From Aquila chrysaetos chrysaetos (Eukaryota > Chordata > Aves > Accipitriformes > Accipitridae): 64,000 nucleotides of DNA. The DNA is taken from NCBI RefSeq assembly GCF_900496995.4, contig NW_024470328.1:281515-345514 (forward strand), given 5' to 3'. The notes under the pieces were generated by a model. It saw only the letters and a list, made by a program, of their open reading frames with translations, did no database searches and had not been told where the DNA came from. The stretch's first letter is position 1, and each line of letters begins with the position of its first letter. This document shows, one piece after another, positions 22,860 to 34,273 of the stretch. The position numbers and the translations under genes are program-made.

Positions 22860-25164
22860 AGAATTTTATTTCAGGAAAGAAGTGGCTCTCCCTAGCTGAG
22901 GGAAGGAACATCAGTGATTGCTTCAGCCTGTTTGCCAGCAGGTTCCCCTGGAGCCCCAGGGACACCTGGAGGGAGCCCAGAGGGGGCAGAGAAAGTGCTG
23001 CCTTGGGCTGGTCCTCTGCTGCTGAGCTGGGCTGGGCTCCTGGGACAGAGGGAGCTCCTGGCAAGCGGGCAGCACTGCAGAGAGACAGCTCTGCCCAGGA
23101 GCAGCTCCTCTGCAAAGCGCAGCAGGGCTGAGGGCACTGCCTGCAGGCAGCGAGGGGAGAGGAGGGAAGGGAGACGGAGGTTAAAAGCAGTCTGGGGTGG
23201 GAGGAGAGAGGAGAGCTGACTTGGAGAAAAAACTTGACAGCCCTTAACAGGGTAAGTCTCTGGCTGCAGGGCAATGCAGGGGCAGTTCCTGGAATGACCT
23301 CCTAAAGCTGGCACATCCCACAGCCTATGGGATCTGTCAGAGGGACTCTCACAGTTTCTGCAGTGTAGAGAAAAGGGACGTGCTTTGGAGCACAGCTTCC
23401 CTGCTGCACCCTCAGAGGGACAGGGCATGTCAGCTGCCTTCCCTGGGGATGGCTGCAGAGTGTGAAGGTGGGTGTGCAGCCAGGGGTGCCCAGGGGTGCC
23501 CTTCTGAGCAGGGTCCCTGAGCCCCAGGGGGCTGTGTGCTGGGGCAGGGACTCTGCCACCGGTCAGGGTAAGTACTCAGCCTGCCTGGGGAACTGTAACA
23601 GCAGAGTGGGGAGAAGATGCAGGTGGAAGAAACAACTTGCAGCAGGGCAGGGTCCTTCTGCTGACAAGAGGGTGCTGTGTGGGTCAGGACAGCTCACAGC
23701 TCCAGATCACCCCCAGGACATTTCCAAGGGCACTTTTCAAGGGGAAGGTCGAAGCAGGGTTTACTCTAAAGTTAAGGAGCTTTCCTGAGTCTGTGTTTTC
23801 AGTTTCGTACTCCTGGGGAATTTTCGGGAGACATGCAGAAGGATTTGTCATGCCTGAACATGTCCCTGAGGCTCCTGAGCTGTAACTTGGAGTGATCAGT
23901 AATCCTGACAGGAGCCTCCTGAAGTAGAGCACAGGGACTGAGAACAACTGCCTGGCTGTGTTGGTGCCTGGGAGGTGGCATGCACAGCTGGGTAAGGGTA
24001 ACTCTTTGCTGAGACTGCAGCTGCCTCTCCCCTTGCCTCTCTGAGCCAGACCATCACTGCGTTTTTCCTTGTTTCCCCACTTGTCTGTGTTATTGCTATT
24101 GTTATCTTGTTCTTGCTGTCAGGCTCTCTGGGGATGGGAGTTTCAGCTGCAGAGTCACACACTGATCTTGTGGGTCCTCCCATGCAGCTGTGTCCATGGG
24201 AAGAAGGTTACAGGTGTCCAAGCTCTCCTCCAAGCTGTGGGGCTGTGGGCAATGCAGCCTGTGTCATTCCCTGGCAAATGAGCTGACTCTCCCTTCCTGA
24301 GATACCATCATCAGGACACTTGGCTACCTCCTTGGGGTGACCTTCCAAGCTGTGAGCTGCCCTCCAGGATGCAGGTCTGTCCCATAGCATCTTCGTGTTT
24401 CTGAATGCCCCATGGAGAAGCACAGAGACACCATGACTGAGGAAATGCTGTTGGGCTTGTGAAATGAACCATGTGTGTCCTTGGCAAGAGGTGGGGTGCA
24501 GAGACCTTGAGAAAGGGGGAGACACTTGGTGTTGGACAGTGGGTCTCTCTGCTCTCAGTAGTGCCTGGAGTCTTTTCAGGTTAACACAAGGGTGTGATTA
24601 CCATCCATCTCAGAAAGGTATAAGCTCAGGGTAGCTGGGAACACAACAGAGTGACAGACAAGCTCCCCTCTCTCTGCACTAAGCCACAGGAATCGTCATC
24701 CCTCGCAGGACACTCTGTTTTCTCTGAGTGAAGCAGAAATGATGAGGCTTTCTGAAATCCAAGATAATCACTAGGTGAGATAGGAGAGAGCTCTAACCGC
24801 CCCCCCCTCTCTCCTACACACTTTTGATTGTGTTTTCTTATCCCTGGGAGTGCAGATGCTAACAAGTACTTTTACATTAGGAGCAGTTTCATCTGACCAA
24901 TTCAAAGACCAGGAGTGACCCCCTGACTGACACCATTCCCAGAAACCCACTGCTACAGAGCAGGGCTGACTTATTGGCAGCCAGCGGGCAGACGTCCTGA
25001 TCCTCAGGGCACACTCAGCCAGCAATAACAAGATGCTCCATCCACAGAGCTGAAAAGAGATCTCACTGAAATGGAAAAAATGCGGTGAAAAATTATTACG
25101 AGAAATACCTTTGATTTTGGTCAGAGAATAATGCCCTAACTTGTCACTGCCTTTTTCTCTTGTT
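22860..25164 (+). repeat. Conserved block and upstream region of right-arm receptor (copy 2 of 3)
   Basis: Nearly identical to 46130-47480 over its first 1.3 kb, then moderately similar up to the receptor. The first 400 bp mirror 12.8-13.2 kb. The antisense frame 22892-23428 matches those of the other copies. No independent gene is supported. Confidence 0.75.
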
Positions 25165-25167
25165 CAG
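25165..25167 (+). promoter_or_regulatory. Splice acceptor of right-arm receptor
   Basis: CTTTTTCTCTTGTTCAG ends at 25167, 23 bp before the ATG at 25191. Confidence 0.6.
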
Positions 25168-25190
25168 TGCTCCACACCCAGAGGCAGCAG

Positions 25191-26124
25191 ATGTCCAACA
25201 GCAGCTCCATCACCCAGTTCCTCCTCCTGGTGTTTGCAGACACACGGCAGCTGCAGCTCTTGCACTTCTGGCTCTTCCTGGGCATCTACCTGGCTGCCCT
25301 CCTGGCCAACGGCCTCATCATCACCGCCGTAGCCTGTGACCACCGCCTCCACACCCCCCATGTACTTCTTCCTCCTCAACCTCTCTGTTCTTGTCCTTGG
25401 CTCCATCTCCACCACTGTCCCTAAAGTCATGGCCAATTCCTTGTGGGACAGCAGGGCCATCTCCTATGCAGGATGTGCTTCACAGGTCTTTTTCTTTTTC
25501 TTTTCTATATCAGCAGAGTTTTATCTTCTCACTGTCACGGCCTACGACCGCTACGTTGCCATCTGCAAACCCCTGCACTACGGGACCCTCCTGGGCAGCA
25601 GAGCTTGTGTCCACATGGCAGCAGCTGCCTGGGGCAGTGGGTTTCTCCATGCTGTCCTGCACACGGCCAATACATTTTCACTACCCCTCTGCCAAGGCAA
25701 TGCTGTGGACCAGTTCTTCTGTGAAATCCCCCAGATCCTCAAGCTCTCCTGCTCAGATGCCTACCTCAGGGAAGTTGGGGTACTTGTAGTTAGTGTCTCT
25801 TTTGCATTTGGGTGTTTTGTTTTCATTGTGCTGTCCTATGGGCAGATCTTCAGGGCTGTGCTGAGGATCCCCTCCGAGCAGGGATGGCACAAAGCATTTT
25901 CCACGTGCCTCCCTCACCTGGCCGTGGTCTCCTTGTTTGTAAGCACTGGCATGATTGCCTACCTGAAGCCCCCCTCCATCTCCTCCCCAACCCTGGACCT
26001 GGTGGTGGCAGTTCTGTACTCGGTGGTGCCTCCAGCCATGAACCCCCTCATCTACAGCATGAGAAACCGTGAGATCAAGGATGCCCTGAGGAAAATAATC
26101 ACTGGATGCTTTCAGAAGCAATAA
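25191..26124 (+). pseudogene. Olfactory receptor, family 14-like, with one-base frameshift
   Basis: Mirror copy of the 9800-10717 gene. The first segment (from ATG 25191, with glycosylation site NSS and LLANGLIITAV in TM1) is in one frame. From the LHTPMYFFLL position onward the receptor continues in another. The break is a run of six C at about 25354-25359, where both intact paralogues keep the frame; 9800-10717 has five. After it everything is receptor-like to the stop at 26122: YDRYVAICKPLHY, KAFSTCLPHL, PPAMNPLIYSMRN. There is no other stop, so the lesion is either very recent or a homopolymer sequencing error. The TM2 aspartate is valine (LSVLVLG), and TM3 begins with an unusual phenylalanine run. 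Confidence 0.9.
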
Positions 26125-26376
26125 AGTTCCTGTTGTCTTTTGCATAGTACTTATATCTCATTACAGACCCAACCTGTCTTCTGGTGTTTTTTTTAGGGTG
26201 ATTTTGGGTTTTGAATGTGATTTTTGATTGCTCTTTTTGCTTTGTTTTACTTATCTGAATGCTTTCCACAAAGAAATGCCTTTATTCCTCCGCCTTCTAA
26301 TCCAAAGTCTATCCAGCTTTTGTGTGCCCTGGAAGCTGTGCAAATGAGGAGCCATACCCTCTGTCTGTTTAAACAA

Positions 26377-26382
26377 AATAAA
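26377..26382 (+). terminator. Poly(A) signal of right-arm receptor
   Basis: AATAAA about 253 bp after the stop, in the block conserved among receptor duplicons. Confidence 0.65.
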
Positions 26383-28134
26383 GGGCTCTGCAGTGACTTG
26401 TTCTTCTGAGATCCTTCCTCCAAGACCTTCTCTGCAGCTGCAGGGAGCAGTGCCTGTGTGCAGAGGGGAAGAAGAAAAGAGTCCCGGCACAGCAGCACTG
26501 CCAGGGAGCACCAGCTCTTGGTCTTTCCCCAGCTGCTCTCTTCCCACTTCCATGCTTTCCTGCTGAACCCTTTGGTTGGTGGAAGGCCTGAGTGCTCTTC
26601 AAGCTTGGTTACAGTCCTGCTGTGTGGCAGGCCTGTGACCGCAGGCAAGGACAGGCAATGGGCACTTGTGTGCCAGAGCTGGCCTCCATAGCAGCATTTC
26701 CATCATACAAGGGGATCTCCTCAGGCCTTGTGCCACAGATGCCCCCCAGCCCTGGGGCTCAGCCCTCTCCACCCCCGAGGAGCTGGTGTGCCCTTCAGAG
26801 GGTCTGGGGCTGTGGGGTGAGTGCCCAGAGCTCTGCCGCACCCTGTGGTGGGCACCACTGTGGGGCCATGCCAGACTGGGCTGCGCTGGGGAGAGGGCAG
26901 GCGAGGTGGAGGGAGGTCAAGGGAAGTGGGAAGAGTTTAGGGGGAGCTGGTCTGGGCTGGAAAGTGCCCAGGAGAGAAAAATATCAGTGTAGAGCTTGTA
27001 GTGTGTGACCATGCAGGGTGAGGACTGACACCGGGTGTTTGTTGTTCAGAGCCAGGGCTTGTGGAAAGTATGGAAGACATGCAGGTGCAGGGGAGAGTAG
27101 GGCGGCCTGTGCCCTTGGCAGTGTGGACAGACAGGGAAGGTGGCTCGGCGTCTTTGTCGCGCCCAGCGTCTCTTTTTGGCCATTTCCAGCACTTCCCGGT
27201 CACTTCAGGTTTACAGGGGTGTTTTGCTGTGAGGCCGTCTCCATCTTCCTGCTGGGCCAAGGGCTGGTTTGGGGAACGGACTGCCCTGCCCAGCCTCGCT
27301 CCTTCCGCAGACCCTGGCAGACCCTGGAGCAGAGCTGTCTGCAAAGCTCCACATGGGACAAGGCTGCGGCTGGGCAGGGGTCAGGTGCTGGGGAAGCTGC
27401 AAAAGTAGGAGGGTCATGGCAGAACTGTGATCTGAAGGCTGCCATTAGGATCACAAATGGGGGAACTTTCCCCAACTTTCCCCATCCCTGACTCTACCCT
27501 TTCCCGTGCTGTGCCTGCAGAGTGGGGCTGTAAGACCACGTATGGGCAGTGGGGCTGGGCCAGCACAGGGACAGGGCACTGACAGGGGCCATGAAACAGA
27601 TGCCAGGAGGTGTCAGCAAGGACAGGTACAAAGCTGGAATTTCTATTGCCTTTGTTGTGGAGGTATGTGTGTAGGAAAAGAAAAGCTCACCTGGAGATGC
27701 TGGTTGCAAGGGAATTCGAAAGCAAACAGAATACCTTTGTTCACTTCTGAGAGACTAAAGCTGAATAAGGAAAATGCAGGGCTGCTGCTGAATGGGGAAG
27801 GTGATTTAACAACAGCAGACACAGCTGGGGCTGAAGGAATGAATGCCTGCTGTGCCTGAGTCTTTACTGAAATGGTCTCCAGGCCCCTGTGCTCAGGGAA
27901 AGGCTTCAAGGAAGAGGAGAGCATGCATTGGCATGAAAGTCAGGAAATCCTGCAAGGACAGATGCCAGTTTCTGTCCCTGCAGGGGACTAGCCCTGGCAA
28001 TGACACGGGGGCTGGGCTGCCTGGCTGGAAGGAGGCGTTTTGGAAAGGTCTTGGTGGACAGTGAGATGGACAGGATGCAGCTGTGTGCCCTGGCAGCAAG
28101 GGAGGACAGGAGGACCCTGGGCTGTACTAACAGG

Positions 28135-28650
28135 AGCACAGCCAGGTGATTGAGGGAAGGGATTATACCGAACACTGTGTCCAGATTTCAGATCCCAATA
28201 TAGGAAAGTTGTCAGCAAGCTGGAGCCAGTTTAGCAAAGGCCCCCCATAATGGTCCGAGGCAGGAACACTTTATCTGTGAGGAGAGGCTGAGGGAGCTGG
28301 GCTTGTCCAGCCTGGAGAAAGGAAGATCTTGGGCAAAACATGTAGCAGCATTGCAGTGTTCCCAGGAAGACTGAGTCAGGTTCGTGTCCACAGTTGAAGA
28401 CACAAGGACAAGAGGTAATGGGCTGAAAGAAGAGGGTTAGTGTACATATAGAGAAACATGTTTCTAACATGAGGACAGACAAATGCTGGAAGCTGTTTCC
28501 CAGGGAGTTTGTGTGGGATCCATCCCAGAAAGTGCCAAGGCGTCTTTGGATAAAGCCCTGAGTAATCTGGTCTAGACCTGCTTTGAGCAGCAGGTTTTTC
28601 ACAGAAACCTCCTGAGGTCCCTTCCATCCCATCCAAGATGCTGTCCTTCC
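28135..28650 (+). mobile_element. CR1 LINE 3' end fragment
   Basis: Has the CR1 3' block CACTGTGTCCAGATTTCAGA, then GAGGAGAGGCTGAGGGAGCT and GCTGTTTCCCAGGGAG. Mirrors 6690-7200. Confidence 0.75.
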
Positions 28651-28740
28651 TTCCCCTTCATGTTTTCAAATGAGGGAAAGCTCTCAGGTTCTCCCTGACC
28701 ACAGAAGTAATTCACATCAGATGCAGGGCTGATTTATATG

Positions 28741-28820
28741 TGCCCCCATACATACAGCCCTGACCATAGCAAGAATCCTTCAATAGGTGTTTGTGTGATT
28801 TCCCCAGGACCATCAGTATC

Positions 28821-28853
<33 letters not shown>

Positions 28854-29912
28854 AAAAACAAGTCATTCTTCTTCCAAAACATAAATATATGCAACACAGC
28901 ATTCTGTATCTATGGTAGCAGACTTGAAGTAGTGGCAGGGGTAGTGGAGCATGCTGCTGAAGTGAAATAAGTTGAGTTTTGATTTTGAGGTGGCAGAAGG
29001 AGGACATGTATTTCAGGGCTGGCATACAGAGAGAAATAGAAGATTCAAGCAAGTGTGGGGCTGTGATAGTTTGGTGCGAGAAGAGCATGATGAGGGTATT
29101 GGAAGAAGGCAGGCAGGTTGTGGGCAACTCACAGGACTTGACCAATCCTTGCTTGACCACAGCTTTGTGTTTGAAGCAACAGCCAGGAAGGACAGAAGGG
29201 CATCAGTATGCCTTGGGAGATGCCAGGGTCCGAGTGCGGTGGGGAAATGGGGACGTAGCTAAAGTCTGCCGGGAAACCAGCACAGGCGTAGGACAGTGTA
29301 GGACAGCCTGCAGTGGGGATGACTGAGGGCATTGCAGCAGGTTAGATCACCACCAGCCAACACAACTGAGATCCTTATCCTCTCCATCCTGGCTGCTGTC
29401 TCTTCCACTGATGCCCAAGAGAAGACACCAGGTCCTTACAGCCCCAGGGCATTGTTGCCTCCTCACCCACCCTCTGCTGATCCTGTCTTGCACTCAGCAT
29501 TGCACACCCCCCCATCTCACTGCTCCTTGGAAGATTTGCAAGCATCCCATGAGGTAATGGGACTCCTTTCCCAGAGGAAGGGAGTCAGGGCTTGACTGTC
29601 CTGCTTGGTGAAACACATCAAGGGTTTTCACAGCCACAGTCCACGCTTGGCTTTCCACCTCTAAGCAGTGCCTCTGACTTCCTGCTTCACCAGCTGCCAG
29701 GGATTGTCCCTTTTCTGGTCATTCCCTCCATGGCTTTTTCAGGGATGGCCCTCACTGGGGCCCACTATCACGCTCAGAAACTTGGAAGCTTGCTGCTGCT
29801 GACTTTTACTTCTATAAAGGCTTCTTCAGTCTTTCAGGATCTGCAGTTCAGGAAGTCAGCACCAGAGGGCTTATTAAACATGCAAAATACCCTGACAAGT
29901 CAAGTCACTGTG
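28741..29912 (+). repeat. Duplicon continuing the right arm; paralogue of 16.6-18.17 kb
   Basis: Contains a pure run of 28 A (28825-28852) and then sequence collinear with 17.3-18.17 kb. The paralogy stops at CAAGTC just before ERV-B begins. No gene seen. Confidence 0.7.
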
Positions 29913-30142
29913 TGTAGGTTACGGCGTTCGGAAGATCTCGTGTTGTCACGGAAAGGTAGAAGGCTAGTCGTCGCCTCCCTATGACATATCAGTAATCCCA
30001 CCTACCGTTGTTAGTATAACAGGAATTAACTGCGCAATAACAGACAGAGTTGGCGCTCACACCATGTGTGTTATCTGTCTCTTCCCTGGTCCGGGCCGAC
30101 CAGTGATCTAATCGCGGCACCTTGATATGTAGCAACGCTACA
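29913..30142 (+). repeat. ERV-B 5' LTR (230 bp)
   Basis: Starts TGTAGG and ends CTACA. It matches 3351-3581 and 44633-44862, with a few substitutions. Compared with those, the TATA box reads TATAACAGG and the poly(A) signal reads AATAAC, so both core elements are damaged in this copy. Confidence 0.88.
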
Positions 30143-30145
30143 TGG

Positions 30146-30163
30146 TGGTGTCCCCGACGTGAT
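30146..30163 (+). other. Primer binding site, tRNA-Trp type
   Basis: TGGTGTCCCCGACGTGAT differs at one base from the complement of the tRNA-Trp 3' end, the primer used by avian alpharetroviruses. It lies 3 bp after the LTR. Confidence 0.82.
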
Positions 30164-30180
30164 TGGTGGCACAGGCGACG

Positions 30181-32053
30181 ATGGAGCTTGCACAAGCGAT
30201 TAAGGTATTAAAGGCGTTAGCCGATGAGGTGGGTGCCCGCGGTTCAATTAGGAAGGGCCCCACGGGTGAATGCATCCAATGGTTGCTGCGCTGGGGAGAC
30301 ATTGGGTCTCTTAGCGAAGCTTTGAGCCCCCCAAAATGGGGAGAGATTCGGGAGTCCTTGCTCCAATCCGTGCCCGTGGCGAGTGTGGTGCTGCTGAACG
30401 ATTACAGAGTTGGGGGAAGGTAGAGAAGGTGATCACGGCGGTACGGGAGACTACGGCGTGCTTGTTGGCGGCGCGAGCTGCTGTGTCTTTGGATAAAGAG
30501 CCGCCTCTGGAACAGCGGGAGACAGTGCCCTCGGGGACAGTGAGTCAGACTCAGACGGAGCGGGCGACCGTGGAGCGGGGTTCACAGAGTGGTCCGTCCT
30601 TGATTGCGGACATGGGCACGGAGGGTGCGGCAGAGACGGAGGTTTTTCCTTTAGAGGCGGCACCAGCGGGACCTGATGCGCCCTCCCCCCCCCAGTATCC
30701 GTGGGAGGAGTTGCGGCGGGTGGTTTGGAGGGACTTGGAAGAACGCCTTTTAGACTGGGTCCCAGGCATGGATGTCAAGGGCGATTTATACCTCCAATTG
30801 AGAGAGTGGGAGGAACGGCCACCCGCGGAGGAGATAATTGCGAGGCTGCAGAGGCTGGAAGCTTCGGGGGGGGAGAAAGGCACCTCCCCGTGGGGAAAAT
30901 CAGACGCCCTTGCCGGGAGAGCGGACTGAGCCTCCTGAACCTTTACCCAAGCCTACGCCTGCTGAGCCATCACCTGCGCCCTTGCCGGAGCAGATTAAAC
31001 CCTCGTCTGGGTCCTTCCGGAGGTGGCACAAGGTGCCACCTCAGGTCGGTTCCAATAGTTCTGACGAGCGGAAGGCGGATAATGCAGTATGGAGGCCACT
31101 GAAACCTGCGCCACCGGTACAGACAGAGTGGGGGCAGAACTCCTTGCAGACACTTACAGGGCTTGTTGCGCAGGCTTGACGGGGCTATACAAAATGCAGA
31201 GCGTGCGGTGCCGTTGATGCCTCCGACGCCGGGGGCGGGGGATGGCCAGGAAGGGGACACCCCGAAGGGCACAGACTTGCAACTGGTGGCCAAAGAATGT
31301 TGCCTCTCAGGGGTTCAGTTTCAACCGGTCATTCTCCCTATTCGGGCAGCAGCGAGGGGAGGGTACGAGTGGACACCTTTTGATATAAAAACCATTCGGG
31401 AGCTCGCGAGTACTGTGCAGGCGCATGGAGTGAATTCTTCACAAGCGCTCACTTTGTTTGAGTGTCTGCTCTCAACACCTGTTGTGCCTTTTGATGTGAT
31501 GCAGCTAATGAGAGGAGTATTGCCCCCGTCATTGCTGTTGTTGTTCAAGGAGGAATGGCGGGCGCAATGCGTTAAGATAGTGGCCGACGCTCAGGCTCCT
31601 GGTCATCACCTGGCGGGGGTGACCATAGAGCAGCTCATGGGGGAGGGACACTTTGCAACGCCTCAGGCGCAGGCACAGGGCATGCGCGGACGTGACTTTA
31701 CAGCAGTCGCAATGACTGCCTTGGCCGCTCTTAGGCGTGTCGCGGCCATGGATAGAGCGGACCCCCCTTGCGTGAAAGTTCGGCAGGGGATTGCCGAGAG
31801 GTTTACTGCCTTTTTAGATCGGCTTCAGCTTGCTGTGCAGGCGGCAAACCTTCCGGGGGCGGCTAAAGAGGCGATTGTGCTTGAATGTGCTAGGGCTCAA
31901 GCTAACCCACAGACCGCAGCGCTTGTCTCTCATTTGCCAGCGGGTTCGTCCCTAGGTAACATGATACGCCATGTACTGGAGAGAGAGCAACACCGGGAAG
32001 CGCGTCCGATAGTGGCGGCCTTGCAACAAATTTTGCAGGCGGGTACAACCTGA
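30181..32053 (+). pseudogene. gag: ERV-B gag, class II, three frameshifts
   Basis: Gag would assemble the virion core. ATG 30181 opens a matrix-like frame (MELAQAIKVL) ending by about 30420. The frame then continues at 30336-30929 (acidic and proline-rich, with SPPQYPWEEL), at 30838-31179, and at 31163-32053. One shift falls at a run of G near 30867-30874. The last segment is a clear capsid: YEWTPFDIKTIREL in the N-terminal domain and a major homology region VRQGIAERFTAFLDRL (about residues 206-221 of that frame). No CCHC zinc knuckle follows; the sequence passes into a proline- and C-rich stretch (near 32266) and then the env remnant. At least three indels make it non-functional. Confidence 0.85.
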
Positions 32054-32499
32054 TACTGCTTTTGAGGAGGCAGTCTGTAAGCAGGCCGCTAATGAGCAGG
32101 ATTCTGATTCCGATAATAATTCTTTTGTATCAGGCAGGGTGGACTGAAAAAGAGCCGGATTTATATCCCTCATTATCTTCACCGCTGCCTGCCGCGGCCG
32201 TCCCGCCACTGCCTCCCACGGCCTCTGCGCGGCCGGGACCGCTGCCGTGCTGCCGCCGGCCCCCCCCCCCCCACCCCAATCGCCTGGTACTCCCTCTCCA
32301 GGGTCTGCAGAACTTACAACGGAACCTGGCTTTGCTGCACTGCCTGTACCTCCTTCTCCTTGCTAATCCCTCTAACTCTGTGCCTCTGTCTAATCCATGA
32401 CGATTCACTTAATAATTTGGGAAAAAATACACATAGTTTGATGCAACGCTGTCGAGAAAAAGCTCTACTGCCAGGAGATACCATGTTTACTTTTCCTGC
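32054..32499 (+). other. Gag-env junction region of ERV-B
   Basis: A proline-coding, GC-rich segment with a long C run near 32266. No intact frame. Protease, RT and RNase H, expected here, are absent. Confidence 0.55.
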
Positions 32500-33043
32500 T
32501 GTATGCACACCTGCCTCAAGTAATGCAGGAACCTCAAGAGTTAGAGTTGTTAGGATCAGTCATCATGAATCCCTGTGTGATGTTTAATAACACCTATAAC
32601 ACCACTTGAAAGGGTCAGAATGTAAATGCTATTTTGCCTGTATAGAGAAGTGCTACAGTTTGGTGTAACTATATCTATTCCAGAATATCACGCTCTTTTT
32701 TCTATTCCAGCTGCTTTACATACGTGGATGTTTTTAATTTGTGGGAATAGAGCGTGGGAGAGGAATTCCATCGAAACTTAACGGGAGGCCATGTAGCCTC
32801 GGACAACTTACGTTACTAACACCCGATATCAATATGATTCACAGTAAAAGGCTCATGATAACTGACACAGGGTTAACTGGATGGCTAACAAGTTTGGGAA
32901 TTATGGGATGATTAAAAGATTTGCTTATGCATGGCTTAGTTATTTTAATTGTAATATTAGCAGTTGTAATGATTGTACCACATATCCTAAAAATAGTTGA
33001 ATGTATAATTACAAAAGCATTTCATGTAACTTGGCTTGCATAA
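32500..33043 (+). pseudogene. env: Class II env remnant
   Basis: Short pieces in different frames keep env order. Near 32530 is a surface-like EPQELELLGS block; near 32650-32760 an AALHTWMFLICGNRAW block; near 32780 a Cys-Ser-Leu-Gly-Gln-Leu-Thr-type block. From 32912 to the stop at 33041 comes a membrane span (GLVILIVILAVVMIVP) and a short tail. An in-frame TGA just before 32912 sits where tryptophan is expected, and several frameshifts precede it. In life this would be the fusion glycoprotein anchor; here it is dead. It may derive from the same lineage as the gag or from a recombinant partner. Confidence 0.6.
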
Positions 33044-33061
33044 AAATAATAATAAAAAAAA

Positions 33062-33173
33062 AAAGAAAAGAAAAGGGGAAATTGTGGGAGATTTCATAGA
33101 AAATGGGGGAACATTTCTTTGAGCCTGATTATTTAGAGTTAGCATAAGTAGCCCGCAGTCAACATGAGTGGAC
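33062..33173 (+). repeat. Polypurine tract and truncated LTR start
   Basis: AAAAGAAAAGAAAAGGGGAA is followed by TGTGGGAGATTTC (LTR-like TG at 33083). The LTR breaks off after about 90 bp, at a CGGAGTA microhomology with the integrase sequence. Confidence 0.6.
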
Positions 33174-33551
33174 CGGAGTACGCTCCCTTCAAGCCACTAC
33201 AGTATTTGCATGTTACCGTAGACGCCTATAGTAAATACATTCTCGCTACAGCACACAGGAAGCAGAATAGCTTGGCGGTCGTACAACACTGGCGTGCATG
33301 TATAGCCCAACTGGGGATTCCACAACAGATCAAGACGGATAATGGTACAGCTTATACTGTGGAAAAGGTGAAACAATTTTGTGCAACCTGGGGTATAGCC
33401 CTTGTACATGGCATTCCTTATAACAGCACCGGCCGGGCCATTGTAGAACGAGCACATCGAACCTTAAAGACCCTGCTAGACCGTCTTAGGGAGGGGGACC
33501 AGGCGGAGCCCTCCTGCTTACGGGATAATTCACCTGTTCCCCGTACACAGC
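33174..33551 (+). pseudogene. pol: ERV-B integrase, internal fragment
   Basis: Collinear with 1663-2040 of ERV-A, with only a handful of substitutions. It carries the second and third catalytic residues of the D,D-35-E triad (KTDNGT, IVERAH). The N-terminal zinc domain and first aspartate are missing because the fragment starts at the rearrangement junction. It is cut at CAGC by ERV-G and resumes at 43317. Confidence 0.92.
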
Positions 33552-33552
33552 A

Positions 33553-34063
33553 TGTGATAAATTCATCTTATGTATTAATTCATCTTATGTATTTGTTAAT
33601 CAAACCGGTTTTGTAAGCCTTACACAGCGTGTTCACTTTTGCAAGGCAGCGTTAGCTCCTGCAAACAGGTGCAGTTGGAAACTTTGTAACTATAAGGTCC
33701 TGCTAAGTGAACGGGATAGCGGGGCTTTCAATGCCTAATAAGGAAATATTTTAAGGTACGCATGCTCTAAACGACAAAAAACACAGAAGAAGACTACAAC
33801 TTTCATCCCACGACCCCCTTAGCAACAAGGCGCGCAATCGCAGAAGACACTAGACAAGGCCACGTGGGCTGGGACTCTAGGTTTTAGCCCGGCAACCAAA
33901 GGCTATAAAAAAGGGACTCTAAAGGGGTTGGGTGCGCGCCTGTTGATAGAGCAGAGACTCCCCGGCCGCCCAGCGCTGTTTTGTCTGTTTGCTGCTTGCT
34001 TCAATAAATTTTGATTGGACTGTCCACAGGCTGGCGTATAATTTGTCGTCGCCACCCATAACA
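33553..34063 (+). repeat. ERV-G 5' LTR (511 bp)
   Basis: TGTGAT to AACA. TATA box (CTATAAAAAAGG) near 33903; poly(A) signal AATAAA at 34003-34008. Confidence 0.93.
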
Positions 34064-34067
34064 ATTT

Positions 34068-34085
34068 TGGTGCCGTGACTCGGAT
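34068..34085 (+). other. Primer binding site, tRNA-His type
   Basis: TGGTGCCGTGACTCGGAT is an exact complement of the tRNA-His 3' end, 4 bp after the LTR. The same primer class is known from HERV-H. Confidence 0.88.
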
Positions 34086-34267
34086 AAGGTAACTTGGTTC
34101 GGAATCTAAACTCTGGGGAGGCGCCCCATCTTTGGATGGCCCCGGAGTGGACGATATCCTTTCCAAGACCCTTACCTCCAAACCCTAAATTTGGCAAGCA
34201 GGCAAAAGAACACTGCAGTACCCCGTAATTTTTGTGCACAAAGATCCGGACGAAGACTCCAGGTTAA

Positions 34268-34273
34268 GTGAGT
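34268..34273 (+). promoter_or_regulatory. Candidate ERV-G splice donor
   Basis: AA followed by GTGAGT in the leader, upstream of gag. It pairs logically with the acceptor at 40187. Confidence 0.45.

Larger units (their letters stand above)
26125..28740 (+). repeat. Right arm of inverted duplication: olfactory receptor 3' flank
   Basis: Reverse-complement partner of 6600-9799, lacking the 608-bp solo LTR. It includes the receptor poly(A) signal AATAAA (26377-26382) and a CR1 3' end at 28135-28650. No coding gene seen. Confidence 0.85.
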
